From CAYPOY01 sp964412395 (GTDB taxonomy: Bacteria > Chloroflexota > Anaerolineae > B4-G1): a stretch of 5,977 nt of DNA. A program made the translations under genes and the position numbers. Shown here one piece after another: positions 1-5,018 of the stretch. A model generated the notes under the pieces. The model was not told where the DNA came from and did not search any database. It worked only from the letters and a program-made list of their open reading frames with translations. How positions within the stretch are numbered: position 1 is the first letter of the stretch; each line of letters opens with the position of its first letter. The stretch lies in assembly GCA_964412395.1 (NCBI GenBank), contig CAYPOY010000328.1, forward strand, positions 1-5,977, given 5' to 3'.

Positions 1-307
1 CCACCAGCGATTTGCCGCAGCCGGGGTACTGGGTGATGCCGCCGATGGGGCCGGAAGATATGACGATCTCGTTCTCCGGGTCGTTCCACTTCGTGTCGTC
101 CTTGACACCATGCCACAGGAGCCACAGGCCGAACCCCCGGCCGCCGATGAACTTGTCCTTCATCACGTCGGTGACCGGTTTGGCACTGATGGTATTGTCG
201 GACAGGTTGACGTAGAGGGTCTGGCCCGTGTAGCCACGCGCCACAGGTGGGGCCTCGTAGGTGTACTCGGCCAGCACACGACAGGTTGTTTGGTGCTTTT
301 CGGACAT
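1..307 (-). CDS. Aldehyde:ferredoxin oxidoreductase family protein, N-terminal part (truncated by window edge)
   Basis: The first 102 residues are visible; the rest lies beyond the left edge. After an N-terminal extension of about 25 residues comes GYTGQTLYVNLSDNTI, then FIGGRGFGLWLLW and NEIVISSGPIGGITQYPG. This is the order seen in the N-terminal domain of AOR-family enzymes, where the GGRG segment helps bind the tungsto- or molybdopterin cofactor. These cytoplasmic, oxygen-sensitive enzymes oxidise aldehydes to carboxylates and pass electrons to ferredoxin. The catalytic and [4Fe-4S] cysteine regions are outside the window, so substrate and subclass (AOR, FOR, GAPOR, WOR or AorB-like) cannot be told. 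The ATG at 307-305 is chosen because AAAGGAGAG (323-315) lies at good Shine-Dalgarno spacing, about 9 nt. The gene directly upstream is a polyferredoxin, as in two-part AOR systems. A long heptamer array separates the two genes. Family call firm, exact function open. Confidence 0.86.
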   Translation of the reverse strand, partial: MSEKHQTTCRVLAEYTYEAPPVARGYTGQTLYVNLSDNTISAKPVTDVMKDKFIGGRGFGLWLLWHGVKDDTKWNDPENEIVISSGPIGGITQYPGCGKSLV

Positions 308-314
308 GGTTTTT

Positions 315-323
315 CTCTCCTTT
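315..323 (-). promoter_or_regulatory. Shine-Dalgarno site of the AOR gene
   Basis: AAAGGAGAG on the minus strand, with about 9 nt from AGGAG to the ATG at 307. It lies between the heptamer array and the gene, so the AOR gene has its own strong ribosome site. Just upstream is a tiny start-stop frame, ATG AGA TAA (330-322), whose stop touches the site; whether it is used is unknown. Confidence 0.7.
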
Positions 324-342
324 ATCTCATCGTCCAGGACTG

Positions 343-518
343 TTCATTGCTTCATTGTTCATTGTTTCATTGCTTCATTGTTCATTGTTCCATTGCTTCA
401 TTGTTCATTGTTTCATTGCTTCATTGCTTCATTGTTCATTGTTCATTGTTTCATTGCTTCATTGTTCATTGTTTCATTGCTTCATTGTTCATTGTTTCAT
501 TGCTTCATTGCTTCATTG
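343..518. repeat. Tandem array of 23 TTCATTG units (7/8 bp)
   Basis: Reading the plus strand, 23 consecutive units run from 343 to 518. Nine are TTCATTG (7 bp), eight are TTCATTGC, five are TTCATTGT, and one is a variant TTCCATTGC (388-396). The units are not randomly mixed: the order C-form, plain, T-form (8+7+8 = 23 bp) recurs at 343-365, 450-472 and 473-495, and with the variant at 388-411, which points to growth by duplication of a 23-bp block. On the coding (minus) strand every unit except the variant contains CAATGAA, so ATGA, a start overlapping a stop, recurs throughout and all frames are closed. The array fills almost the whole space between the ferredoxin and AOR genes, and the ferredoxin stop codon lies inside it. 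There are no spacers, so it is not a CRISPR array. Confidence 0.97.
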
Positions 519-905
519 TTCCACGATGGCCAGGGCCTCGGCAGGGCACTCCTCGACGCACTCCCCGCAGACGATGCACTTGAAGGGCTCGGTCTGGTCG
601 AGGTGGTAGAACATCGCCAGGTAGGGGCAGAAGCCGACGCAGGAAAGACAGCCCACGCAGAGTTTCTTCCGCAGGCGGACAATGCCCTTCCGGTCCCGGT
701 ATAGGGCCTGGGTAGGGCAGACCTCGATGCACTCGCCGCACTGGTTGCAGAAGACGGCACTGAGGTTGCCCTGCCCGCCGTCTTCCTCATGGATGCGGAT
801 GCTGGATTTTTCCGAGTCGGTGACCTTGAACCAGATATCGGAGCACACCTCCTCACAGATGTAGCAGCCGACGCATAGTTCCGGATCGTAGGATAGGACT
901 TTCAT
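513..905 (-). CDS. Polyferredoxin with four [4Fe-4S] motifs, likely electron carrier for the adjacent AOR
   Basis: This is a 130-residue soluble iron-sulfur protein. Four complete CxxCxxCxxxC motifs are visible, with cysteines at 11/14/17/21, 53/56/59/63, 83/86/89/93 and 110/113/116/120; the last three are followed by Pro. All 16 ligands are present, so four [4Fe-4S] clusters are expected. There is no signal peptide or membrane segment, so it should be cytoplasmic. Polyferredoxins of this size next to AOR-type enzymes act as their electron-transfer subunit (compare AorA of the Aromatoleum AorABC enzyme), and that is the inferred role here. The start at ATG 905-903 is preferred over one 69 nt upstream because AAGGGAGAG lies 8 nt before it and the protein then begins MKVLSYDPELCVGC, like its relatives. 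The last codons (GAA CAA TGA) are in the heptamer array, which may have replaced the original C-terminus. A HycB/DmsB-like role with another enzyme is less likely. Confidence 0.92.
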   Translation of the reverse strand: MKVLSYDPELCVGCYICEEVCSDIWFKVTDSEKSSIRIHEEDGGQGNLSAVFCNQCGECIEVCPTQALYRDRKGIVRLRKKLCVGCLSCVGFCPYLAMFYHLDQTEPFKCIVCGECVEECPAEALAIVEQ

Positions 906-911
906 GGTGTT

Positions 912-920
912 CTCTCCCTT
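912..920 (-). promoter_or_regulatory. Shine-Dalgarno site of the polyferredoxin gene
   Basis: AAGGGAGAG on the minus strand, 8 nt from GGGAG to the ATG at 905. It decides the start codon, since the longer in-frame candidate has no comparable site. Confidence 0.65.
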
Positions 921-940
921 GAAATATGATATTGCGTCCA

Positions 941-971
941 ACCTTGCGAAAGTTGAGAACCTCCACAAGGT
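941..971. promoter_or_regulatory. Possible operator: inverted repeat ACCTTG / CAAGGT
   Basis: Two perfect 6-bp arms, 941-946 and 966-971, are 19 bp apart in the AT-richer gap between permease 2 and the ferredoxin gene. A TTGACC (974-969, minus strand) that could pass for a -35 box overlaps one arm, but the hexamer 17 bp further on (TTTCGC) is a poor -10. A regulator site is possible; six-base arms can occur by chance. Confidence 0.2.
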
Positions 972-1001
972 CAAATCGGACGCTCATTGCTGCGGGTTGT
1001 T

Positions 1002-1010
1002 ATTTTATCA
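1002..1010 (-). promoter_or_regulatory. Candidate extended -10 element for a ferredoxin-AOR transcript
   Basis: The minus strand reads TGATAAAAT, a TGn extended -10 with hexamer TAAAAT, directly after the permease 2 stop and about 100 nt before the ferredoxin start. The nearest -35-like hexamer, TTGTGC, is 20 bp away, which is too far to be convincing. If real, it would let the redox pair be transcribed apart from the transporter. Weak evidence only. Confidence 0.25.
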
Positions 1011-1019
1011 CACCACGCA

Positions 1020-2000
1020 TCACTCCTGCACAAACGACCGCCCCAACCCCCCCGGCGGTCGCCCGCGGATAGCCCGATCCACCCGGCGGGCCAGGCGAGT
1101 GGGCAGGAGAGCCAGCAGCCGGTCCACGCCCTCGCTGCTCACCAACAGCAGGGCGAAGATCATCAGCGCGAACGGGGCGGAGGAGAAAATCTGCGTCGGC
1201 ACGCTGGCAAAGGCGGGGTTCCGCTGCAGGATGCTGCCCAGCGCCTTGAGCAAGCCAAAGAGGTAGGAACCCGCCACCGCTCGCCAGGGGCTCCAGCCGC
1301 CGAAGATGACGATGGCCAGCGCGATCCAGCCGATGCCGTAGGTGTGCCGGTGACTCCAGCCCAGTTTGATGCTCAGGGAGTAAGACGCCCCAGCCAGCCC
1401 TACCAGCGCGCCGCCGACCACCGTGTAGACGTAGCGGAGGCGATTGACATTCACCCCTCGGGCGAAGGCCGACTCCGGCCGCTCCCCTACCCCCTGCAGT
1501 TTCAGCCCTGGTTGAGTCTTGTAGATCCACCACCAGGTAGCCAGGACGGAGAGCAGGCTCAGGTAAACGACCAGGTTGTGGTCGAAGAAAATCGGGCCGA
1601 GGATTGGGATCCTGGAGAGATATGGGATAGGCGTGTGGGGTACCGAGGGGCCAGGCTTGCGCACGAAGGGGTTGCCCAGAAAATCGGCCAGTTCCAGGCC
1701 GAGCATCGTCAGCACGAAGCCGACGGCCACCTGCTCCTGGCGCAGGGTGATACTGGCGAAGGCTATGATCAGGGCAATCAGCGCTCCCACCGCCATCCCT
1801 GCCAACAGACCCAGCATCACATTGCCCGTGGCGAACGCGACGGCGAAGCCAGTCATCGCCGAGAGGGCGATGGAGCCATCGAGCGAGAGGTTGATGACGC
1901 CGCTCTTCTCCGAGATGGTCTCCCCGATGGAGGCCAGCACCACCGGCGTGGAGGCAGCGACGATGGAAGAGAGGGTCTGGATTAGAAAGTCGGTTTCCAT
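1020..2000 (-). CDS. ABC transporter permease 2, BMP/nucleoside-type (YufQ/NupC-like)
   Basis: This 326-residue integral membrane protein belongs to the BPD_transp_2 family. It starts METDFLIQTLSSIV and carries the family's early motif as GETISEKSGVINLSLDGSI (26-44), matching the usual GE-ISE-SGV-NL-EG pattern of the second permease of BMP-type importers. Hydrophobic stretches lie near 11-25, 45-80, 92-105, 142-160, 190-210, 223-255 and 274-288. The segment GWIALAIVIFGGWSPWRAVAGSYLFG (224-249, quoted in two parts: GWIALAIVIFGGWSP and WRAVAGSYLFG) is the typical late motif. It would pair with permease 1 to form the membrane channel. The DG in place of the usual EG in the early motif is a small departure. 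The ATG at 2000-1998 has only GGTGG as a weak ribosome site, and that is tied up in a possible hairpin. The substrate is unproven; purine nucleosides are the best-known cargo of the family. Confidence 0.9.
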   Translation of the reverse strand: METDFLIQTLSSIVAASTPVVLASIGETISEKSGVINLSLDGSIALSAMTGFAVAFATGNVMLGLLAGMAVGALIALIIAFASITLRQEQVAVGFVLTMLGLELADFLGNPFVRKPGPSVPHTPIPYLSRIPILGPIFFDHNLVVYLSLLSVLATWWWIYKTQPGLKLQGVGERPESAFARGVNVNRLRYVYTVVGGALVGLAGASYSLSIKLGWSHRHTYGIGWIALAIVIFGGWSPWRAVAGSYLFGLLKALGSILQRNPAFASVPTQIFSSAPFALMIFALLLVSSEGVDRLLALLPTRLARRVDRAIRGRPPGGLGRSFVQE

Positions 2001-2003
2001 TAG

Positions 2004-2020
2004 ACCACCGCCTGGGTGGT
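2004..2020 (-). promoter_or_regulatory. Hairpin over the weak ribosome site of permease 2
   Basis: In the transcript, ACCACC and GGUGGU form a 6-bp stem around a CAGGC loop, four bases before the AUG. The 3' arm holds the only Shine-Dalgarno-like bases (GGUGG) near this start. It could limit initiation, or open when ribosomes arrive from upstream. A stem this short may have no role. Confidence 0.3.
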
Positions 2021-2046
2021 AGACAGTAGACGGTAGGCGGTAGACG
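2019..2046. repeat. Heptamer repeat GTAGACG, four units
   Basis: Plus-strand units are GTAGACA, GTAGACG, GTAGGCG and GTAGACG, exactly 7 bp each. It sits 19 bp before the permease 2 start. A small GGGGC-TCT-GCCCC inverted repeat (2046-2058) follows at once. The sequence is unrelated to the TTCATTG repeat, but has the same period and a similar place. Confidence 0.88.
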
Positions 2047-2101
2047 GGGCTCTGCCCCTGAAGAATTGATCTCCCATCGTTCCACCTCTTTGTACTGTCA
2101 G

Positions 2102-2137
2102 GTCATTGTTCATTGCTTCATTGCTCATTGGTCATTG
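2102..2137. repeat. Second, short TTCATTG-type repeat block, five units
   Basis: Plus-strand units are GTCATTG, TTCATTGC, TTCATTGC, TCATTGG and TCATTG. This is the same repeat as the array at 343-518, about 1.6 kb away, in the same orientation. It spans the end of permease 1: the stop codon (2118-2120) and the preceding Met-Thr-Asn-Glu-Gln codons are made of repeat sequence. A lone copy, CTCATTGC, also lies at 983-990. Confidence 0.9.
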
Positions 2138-3173
2138 TCCGAGCCTGCCGCCGGGCCAGGAGTGCCCGCCAGCCAGTCACCAGCATAACCGCCAGTACCA
2201 CCGATGCCTCCAGCACGCCGCCCAGGGAGGAATCCAGGTGCATGTTCAGTTCCAGGCGGGGGCTCCCCACGCCCACGGCGGCGAAGAAAAGGGCAATGAG
2301 AGGCACCCATTGGGGCCGGTAGCCGGCCAGGAGCGCGACCAGAAGAGAGAGGTAGCCCTGCCCGCCGGAGATCTCCGGGATCATCCGCCCGTAGCGGGCG
2401 GAGCAGCGGATGGCGCCGGCCAGCCCGGCCAGCCCCCCGCAGGCAGCGAAGGCGGTCAGCAGGCGCGGCGTGGACGGCACCCCCAGCATAAAGGCGGAGC
2501 GGAAGTTCTTCCCCAGCGCCCTCAGTTCCAGTCCCCAGCGGGTCCCCCGCAGCATAAAACAGGCTACCACCACCGCTGCCAGGGCCAGGACCACCGCCAG
2601 CGGCGCGACGCGCAGGTTGCCCAGGCGGGGCATCCAGGCCGGGTCAGGGAAGGGATCGGTGCCGCTCATCGTCGCCCCGTCCGCCGGTTTCCAGGGGTTG
2701 AAGATGAGCCAGATGGCCAACCCCTGCGCTACGTAGTTCAGGCCCAACCCACCAAAGATCTCGTGCACCTTGCCATAGGCCTTGAGGAGGCCCGCCAGCG
2801 CACCCCAGAGCGCCCCGCCCAACACCCCGACCAGGAGCATCAACGTCAGCACCGGCACCCGCGGCCAGGGGAGATTGCGAGCCACCCAGGTGGCGAAAAT
2901 CGCCCCCAGAATAATCTGCCCCTCCACGCCGACGTTCCACTGACCAGCAGTAAAGGTGATGCTCATCCCCACACCACAGAGGATGAGCGGCACACAGGCA
3001 GCGACGACGTCGGCGATCTTCTCCGGGCTCTCGAAAGCGCCAGACAGGATGTTGCGGTACGCCTCTCCCGGCGGCGCGCCGACGGCGACCAGGATCAGGG
3101 TGGTGAACAGGAGCGCCAGGAGGATCGGCGCTAAACTCAGAAAGACACTTGTCGGCCTTGAAGTATTCTTCAT
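2118..3173 (-). CDS. ABC transporter permease 1, BMP/nucleoside-type (YufP/NupB-like)
   Basis: This 351-residue membrane protein is of the BPD_transp_2 family. Membrane segments are apparent near 11-33, 55-74, 87-98, 106-130, 140-158, 190-207, 238-256, 273-303 and 318-337. The landmark NVGVEGQIILGA (80-91) matches the NIGvEGQ motif of the first permease in BMP-type importers, and GWNPW-like and GKNFRSAFMLGV (221-232) motifs occur at the expected places. HEIFGGLGLNYVAQ (137-150) is a drifted form of the usual HEVISTIMLNYIA. It is the probable channel partner of permease 2 and docks on the ABC ATPase encoded upstream. The ATG at 3173-3171 is forced: an in-frame TGA lies 9 nt before it. There is no Shine-Dalgarno sequence; a GTGNTGC heptamer block sits 11 bp upstream instead. 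The last residues, MTNEQ, are encoded by the TTCATTG-type repeat and are probably not ancestral. Confidence 0.9.
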   Translation of the reverse strand: MKNTSRPTSVFLSLAPILLALLFTTLILVAVGAPPGEAYRNILSGAFESPEKIADVVAACVPLILCGVGMSITFTAGQWNVGVEGQIILGAIFATWVARNLPWPRVPVLTLMLLVGVLGGALWGALAGLLKAYGKVHEIFGGLGLNYVAQGLAIWLIFNPWKPADGATMSGTDPFPDPAWMPRLGNLRVAPLAVVLALAAVVVACFMLRGTRWGLELRALGKNFRSAFMLGVPSTPRLLTAFAACGGLAGLAGAIRCSARYGRMIPEISGGQGYLSLLVALLAGYRPQWVPLIALFFAAVGVGSPRLELNMHLDSSLGGVLEASVVLAVMLVTGWRALLARRQARTMTNEQ

Positions 3174-3183
3174 AGCATATCAC

Positions 3184-3204
3184 GTGGTGCGTGCTGCGTG
3201 TTGC
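3184..3204. repeat. Heptamer repeat GTGNTGC, three units
   Basis: Plus-strand units are GTGGTGC, GTGCTGC and GTGTTGC; only the fourth base changes. It ends 11 bp before the permease 1 start, where a ribosome site would be expected, within the 66-bp gap after the ATPase gene. A weak AGCAG-TAC-CTGCT inverted repeat (3207-3219) adjoins it. Confidence 0.75.
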
Positions 3205-3239
3205 ACAGCAGTACCTGCTCTATCTCAGCATACGCTACT

Positions 3240-4712
3240 TCACTTTCCCGCGATCAGATACCCCAGTTGCTCCACCGTGGTGTCGCAGGCCAGGAGCGCT
3301 GCCAACATCTGGCCACCGAAGAAGACCACAACGCGGTCCGACCGCTCCAGAAGTTCGTCCAGGTCGGCTGAGATGAAAATGATGGCCGTCCCCTCCTCCC
3401 GCCGGGCCAGCAACTGCTGCCAGATCCAGCTAGCCGACTCCACGTCCAGCCCGCGNNNNNNNNNNCGGGCCGGGTGTTCCATCAGCAGGAGCCGCAGCCC
3501 GGGTGGGAGCAGCGCCAGCAGGACCCGCTGCTGGTTGCCGCCGGAGAGAGCCTCCACCGGGCTCTCCGGTTGGCCGACGACGTTGAAATGACGAATGCGC
3601 TCGGCGGCCCGCTCCCGGGCGGCCGCCCAGTCAATGAAGAAGGGGCCGTCGCGCTCGGCCAGGGCGAAGTGCTCGGTGAGGATGAGGCCGCCGACCAGCC
3701 CCTCCTCCAACCGACCGGCAGGCATATAGGCAACGCTGGCCTTTAGGAAGCGCTGATAGGGAGCGCCCGTCAGGTCCCGCCCGTCCAACAGAACGCGACC
3801 CAAGGCGACCCGTTCCAGTCCCGCGCAGGCGCGCAGGAAAAGACGTTGTCCACTCCCCTCCAGCCCGGCCAGCCCCACTACCTCGCCCGCGCGCAACCGG
3901 AGGTTCACGTTCTCCACGGTGAGGCGGTAGGAAGGGATAGTCACGTCCTCCAGTTGCAGGATCACCGGCCCCGGTTCCACCGGGACGCTCTGGGCTGGCG
4001 GGAGGCTGCGCCCGAACATCATCTCCACCAGCCGGTCCACCGGACAGGGCATCTCGACCTCACCGGCGACCTTGCCCCGCCGTAGAACCGTCACCTGGTG
4101 GCAGAGTTCATCCACCTCCTCCAGTTTGTGGGAGACGAAGACCACCGAGCGGCCTTCCTCCTCGGCCAGACGGCGGAGGGTCGCAAAGAGTCGCGCCTTC
4201 TGGGGGGCAGAGATGCCGGTGGTGGGCTCGTCCAGGATGATGACCTGCGCACCCAGGGCCAGCAAGCGCAGGATCTCCAGTTGCTGCCGCTCGCCGATGG
4301 TCAGGCTGGTCACCTCGGCATCCGGGTCCAGATCAAAGTGAAAGTGGGCGCCCAATTCTCGCAGCATCGCCCGCCCGTGCCGCCGGTCCGGGAGCATGTG
4401 GCGGTCGAAGGCCAGCAGGAAGTTATCGAGTACCCGCATCTGGGGGAAGTCCAGGGGGTCCTGGTGCAGCATGCCGATTCCGTGCCGGATGGCCTCGTCG
4501 GGGGAGGCGAAAGAGACCGCCTGCCCGTCCACCTTGACGGTCCCGCTGTCGGGGGACTGGTAACCGGAGAGGCACTTCATCAGGGTCGTCTTGCCGGCCC
4601 CGTTCTCCCCCAGGAGGCCGTGGATGGTGCCGGGCTCCAGCGTCAGGGAGACGCCATCGTTGGCGCGGACGGGGCCGAAGTACTTACGGATGTCAATGAG
4701 TTCGACTTTCAT
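3240..4712 (-). CDS. ABC transporter ATP-binding protein with two NBDs, BMP/nucleoside-type (YufO/NupA-like)
   Basis: This protein of 490 residues as assembled (probably 486, see the gap) powers the importer by ATP hydrolysis on the cytoplasmic face. NBD1 is complete: Walker A GENGAGKT (35-42), signature LTIGERQQ (137-144), Walker B VIILDEP (157-163) and switch histidine in VSHKL (His195). NBD2 has the degenerate first motif usual in this family, GLEGSGQR (283-290, no Lys), then LSGGNQQR (389-396), LLLMEHPA (408-415) and, after the N run, RGLDVES; its switch position reads FISADLDEL, without His. This asymmetric RbsA/YufO layout fits two permeases and a BMP binding protein. The ATG at 4712-4710 gives the normal start MKVELIDIRKYFG; a longer in-frame start at 4865 only reads through the AAA remnant in another frame. 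There is no Shine-Dalgarno sequence, and the start codon is part of a WTGCTGG heptamer block. Only the substrate is uncertain. Confidence 0.93.
   Translation of the reverse strand: MKVELIDIRKYFGPVRANDGVSLTLEPGTIHGLLGENGAGKTTLMKCLSGYQSPDSGTVKVDGQAVSFASPDEAIRHGIGMLHQDPLDFPQMRVLDNFLLAFDRHMLPDRRHGRAMLRELGAHFHFDLDPDAEVTSLTIGERQQLEILRLLALGAQVIILDEPTTGISAPQKARLFATLRRLAEEEGRSVVFVSHKLEEVDELCHQVTVLRRGKVAGEVEMPCPVDRLVEMMFGRSLPPAQSVPVEPGPVILQLEDVTIPSYRLTVENVNLRLRAGEVVGLAGLEGSGQRLFLRACAGLERVALGRVLLDGRDLTGAPYQRFLKASVAYMPAGRLEEGLVGGLILTEHFALAERDGPFFIDWAAARERAAERIRHFNVVGQPESPVEALSGGNQQRVLLALLPPGLRLLLMEHPAXXXXRGLDVESASWIWQQLLARREEGTAIIFISADLDELLERSDRVVVFFGGQMLAALLACDTTVEQLGYLIAGK
3456..3465. other. Assembly gap (10 N) inside NBD2 of the ATPase gene
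   Basis: Ten N sit between plus-strand ...ccgcg and cgggcc.... The two flanks share CG. Merging on that overlap removes 12 bases (four codons), keeps the frame, and turns the protein into EHPARGLDVES, the spacing expected for NBD2 of this family. The run is therefore most likely a placeholder between overlapping contigs, not lost sequence. Confidence 0.9.
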
Positions 4713-4962
4713 GCTGGATGCTGGTTGCTGGATATGTGAAACGCCCTTGCAATCCCATATCGGTCTTTCCCCAGGAAAACGAGTCAGTTGATGGGCGTGA
4801 CCGTTGGCCTCTGAGGGCTCGACAAAATAAATCCAGCGCCTCCAGGACATTGGACTTGCCCACATTGTTCTCGCCGTGGAAGACGTTGATGGGCTGGAGG
4901 TCGGTAATCGTGCAATCGTAGAGGCTCTTGTAGCCGCTGACGTGAAATTCAGTGAGCATCAT
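4693..4962 (-). pseudogene. 5' remnant of an AAA/OLD-like (RecF/SMC-type) ATPase gene
   Basis: The frame begins MMLTEFHVSGYKSLYDCTI and continues INVFHGENNVGKSNVLEALDLF, with a full Walker A, GENNVGKS (30-37). This is the typical N-terminus of AAA_15/AAA_21 or OLD-family ATPases, which often serve in DNA repair, anti-phage or toxin-like systems. Such proteins usually have several hundred residues; this frame has 89, with no signature or Walker B. After about residue 71 it enters the WTGCTGG heptamer block and then runs out of frame into the transporter ATPase gene, so the last residues are not homologous. GAGGG lies 5 nt before the second ATG (4959), so a short peptide could still be made. 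It lies between the binding protein and ATPase genes of the importer, where no such gene is expected. A working micro-protein is possible but less likely than a relic. Confidence 0.72.
4711..4731. repeat. Heptamer repeat WTGCTGG, three units, overlapping the ATPase start
   Basis: Plus-strand units are ATGCTGG, ATGCTGG and TTGCTGG, followed by AT. On the coding strand this reads CCAGCAA, CCAGCAT, CCAGCAT, and the last AT plus the next G form the start codon of the transporter ATPase. It also marks where the AAA remnant stops resembling its family. Confidence 0.85.
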
Positions 4963-4978
4963 TACCCTCGTGGGGAGA

Positions 4979-5009
4979 GGTGCCAGGCACCTGGGAGGTG
5001 CCTGGCACC
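4979..5009. repeat. Perfect 13-bp inverted repeat made of nested palindromes
   Basis: Arms 4979-4991 (GGTGCCAGGCACC) and 4997-5009 (GGTGCCTGGCACC) are exact reverse complements around a 5-base loop. Each arm is itself a 6-bp palindrome about one base, so the element can fold as one long hairpin or two small ones. It begins 10 bases after the BMP stop codon. No T-run follows on either strand, so it is not a standard intrinsic terminator. A REP-like element that protects the upstream mRNA or lowers read-through is a fair guess: BMP-type binding proteins are often needed in excess over their permeases. Confidence 0.85.
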
Positions 5010-5018
5010 AAATTGCTG

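Noticed and set aside
10..30. Possible P-loop in the AOR fragment (GCGKS)
   Set aside because: It lacks the spacing and surrounding strand-loop-helix pattern of a Walker A motif and lies inside the AOR N-terminal domain.
343..518. CRISPR array
   Set aside because: Units are 7-8 bp with no unique spacers between them, and no cas gene is nearby.
110..704. Three overlapping plus-strand frames rich in Ser, Leu, His, Cys, Phe and Ile across the repeat array
   Set aside because: They are translations of the 7/8-bp repeat joined to antisense of the AOR and ferredoxin genes; there is no ribosome site or family likeness.
906..974. 23-residue N-terminal extension of the ferredoxin
   Set aside because: The extension has no family likeness, and a strong ribosome site precedes the later ATG.
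987..1985. Long plus-strand frame of 332 codons opposite permease 2
   Set aside because: Low-complexity Gln/Arg/Gly/His-rich antisense of a clear permease gene, a usual effect of high GC content.
2106..3134. Plus-strand frame of 342 codons opposite permease 1
   Set aside because: Antisense shadow with a composition unlike real proteins; the minus-strand frame has clear membrane segments and family motifs.
4713..4865. 51-residue N-terminal extension of the transporter ATPase
   Set aside because: It reads the AAA remnant in the wrong frame and then the heptamer; family members start at MKVELIDIRKYFG.
4979..5009. Rho-independent terminator
   Set aside because: The stem is strong, but no T-run follows on either strand.
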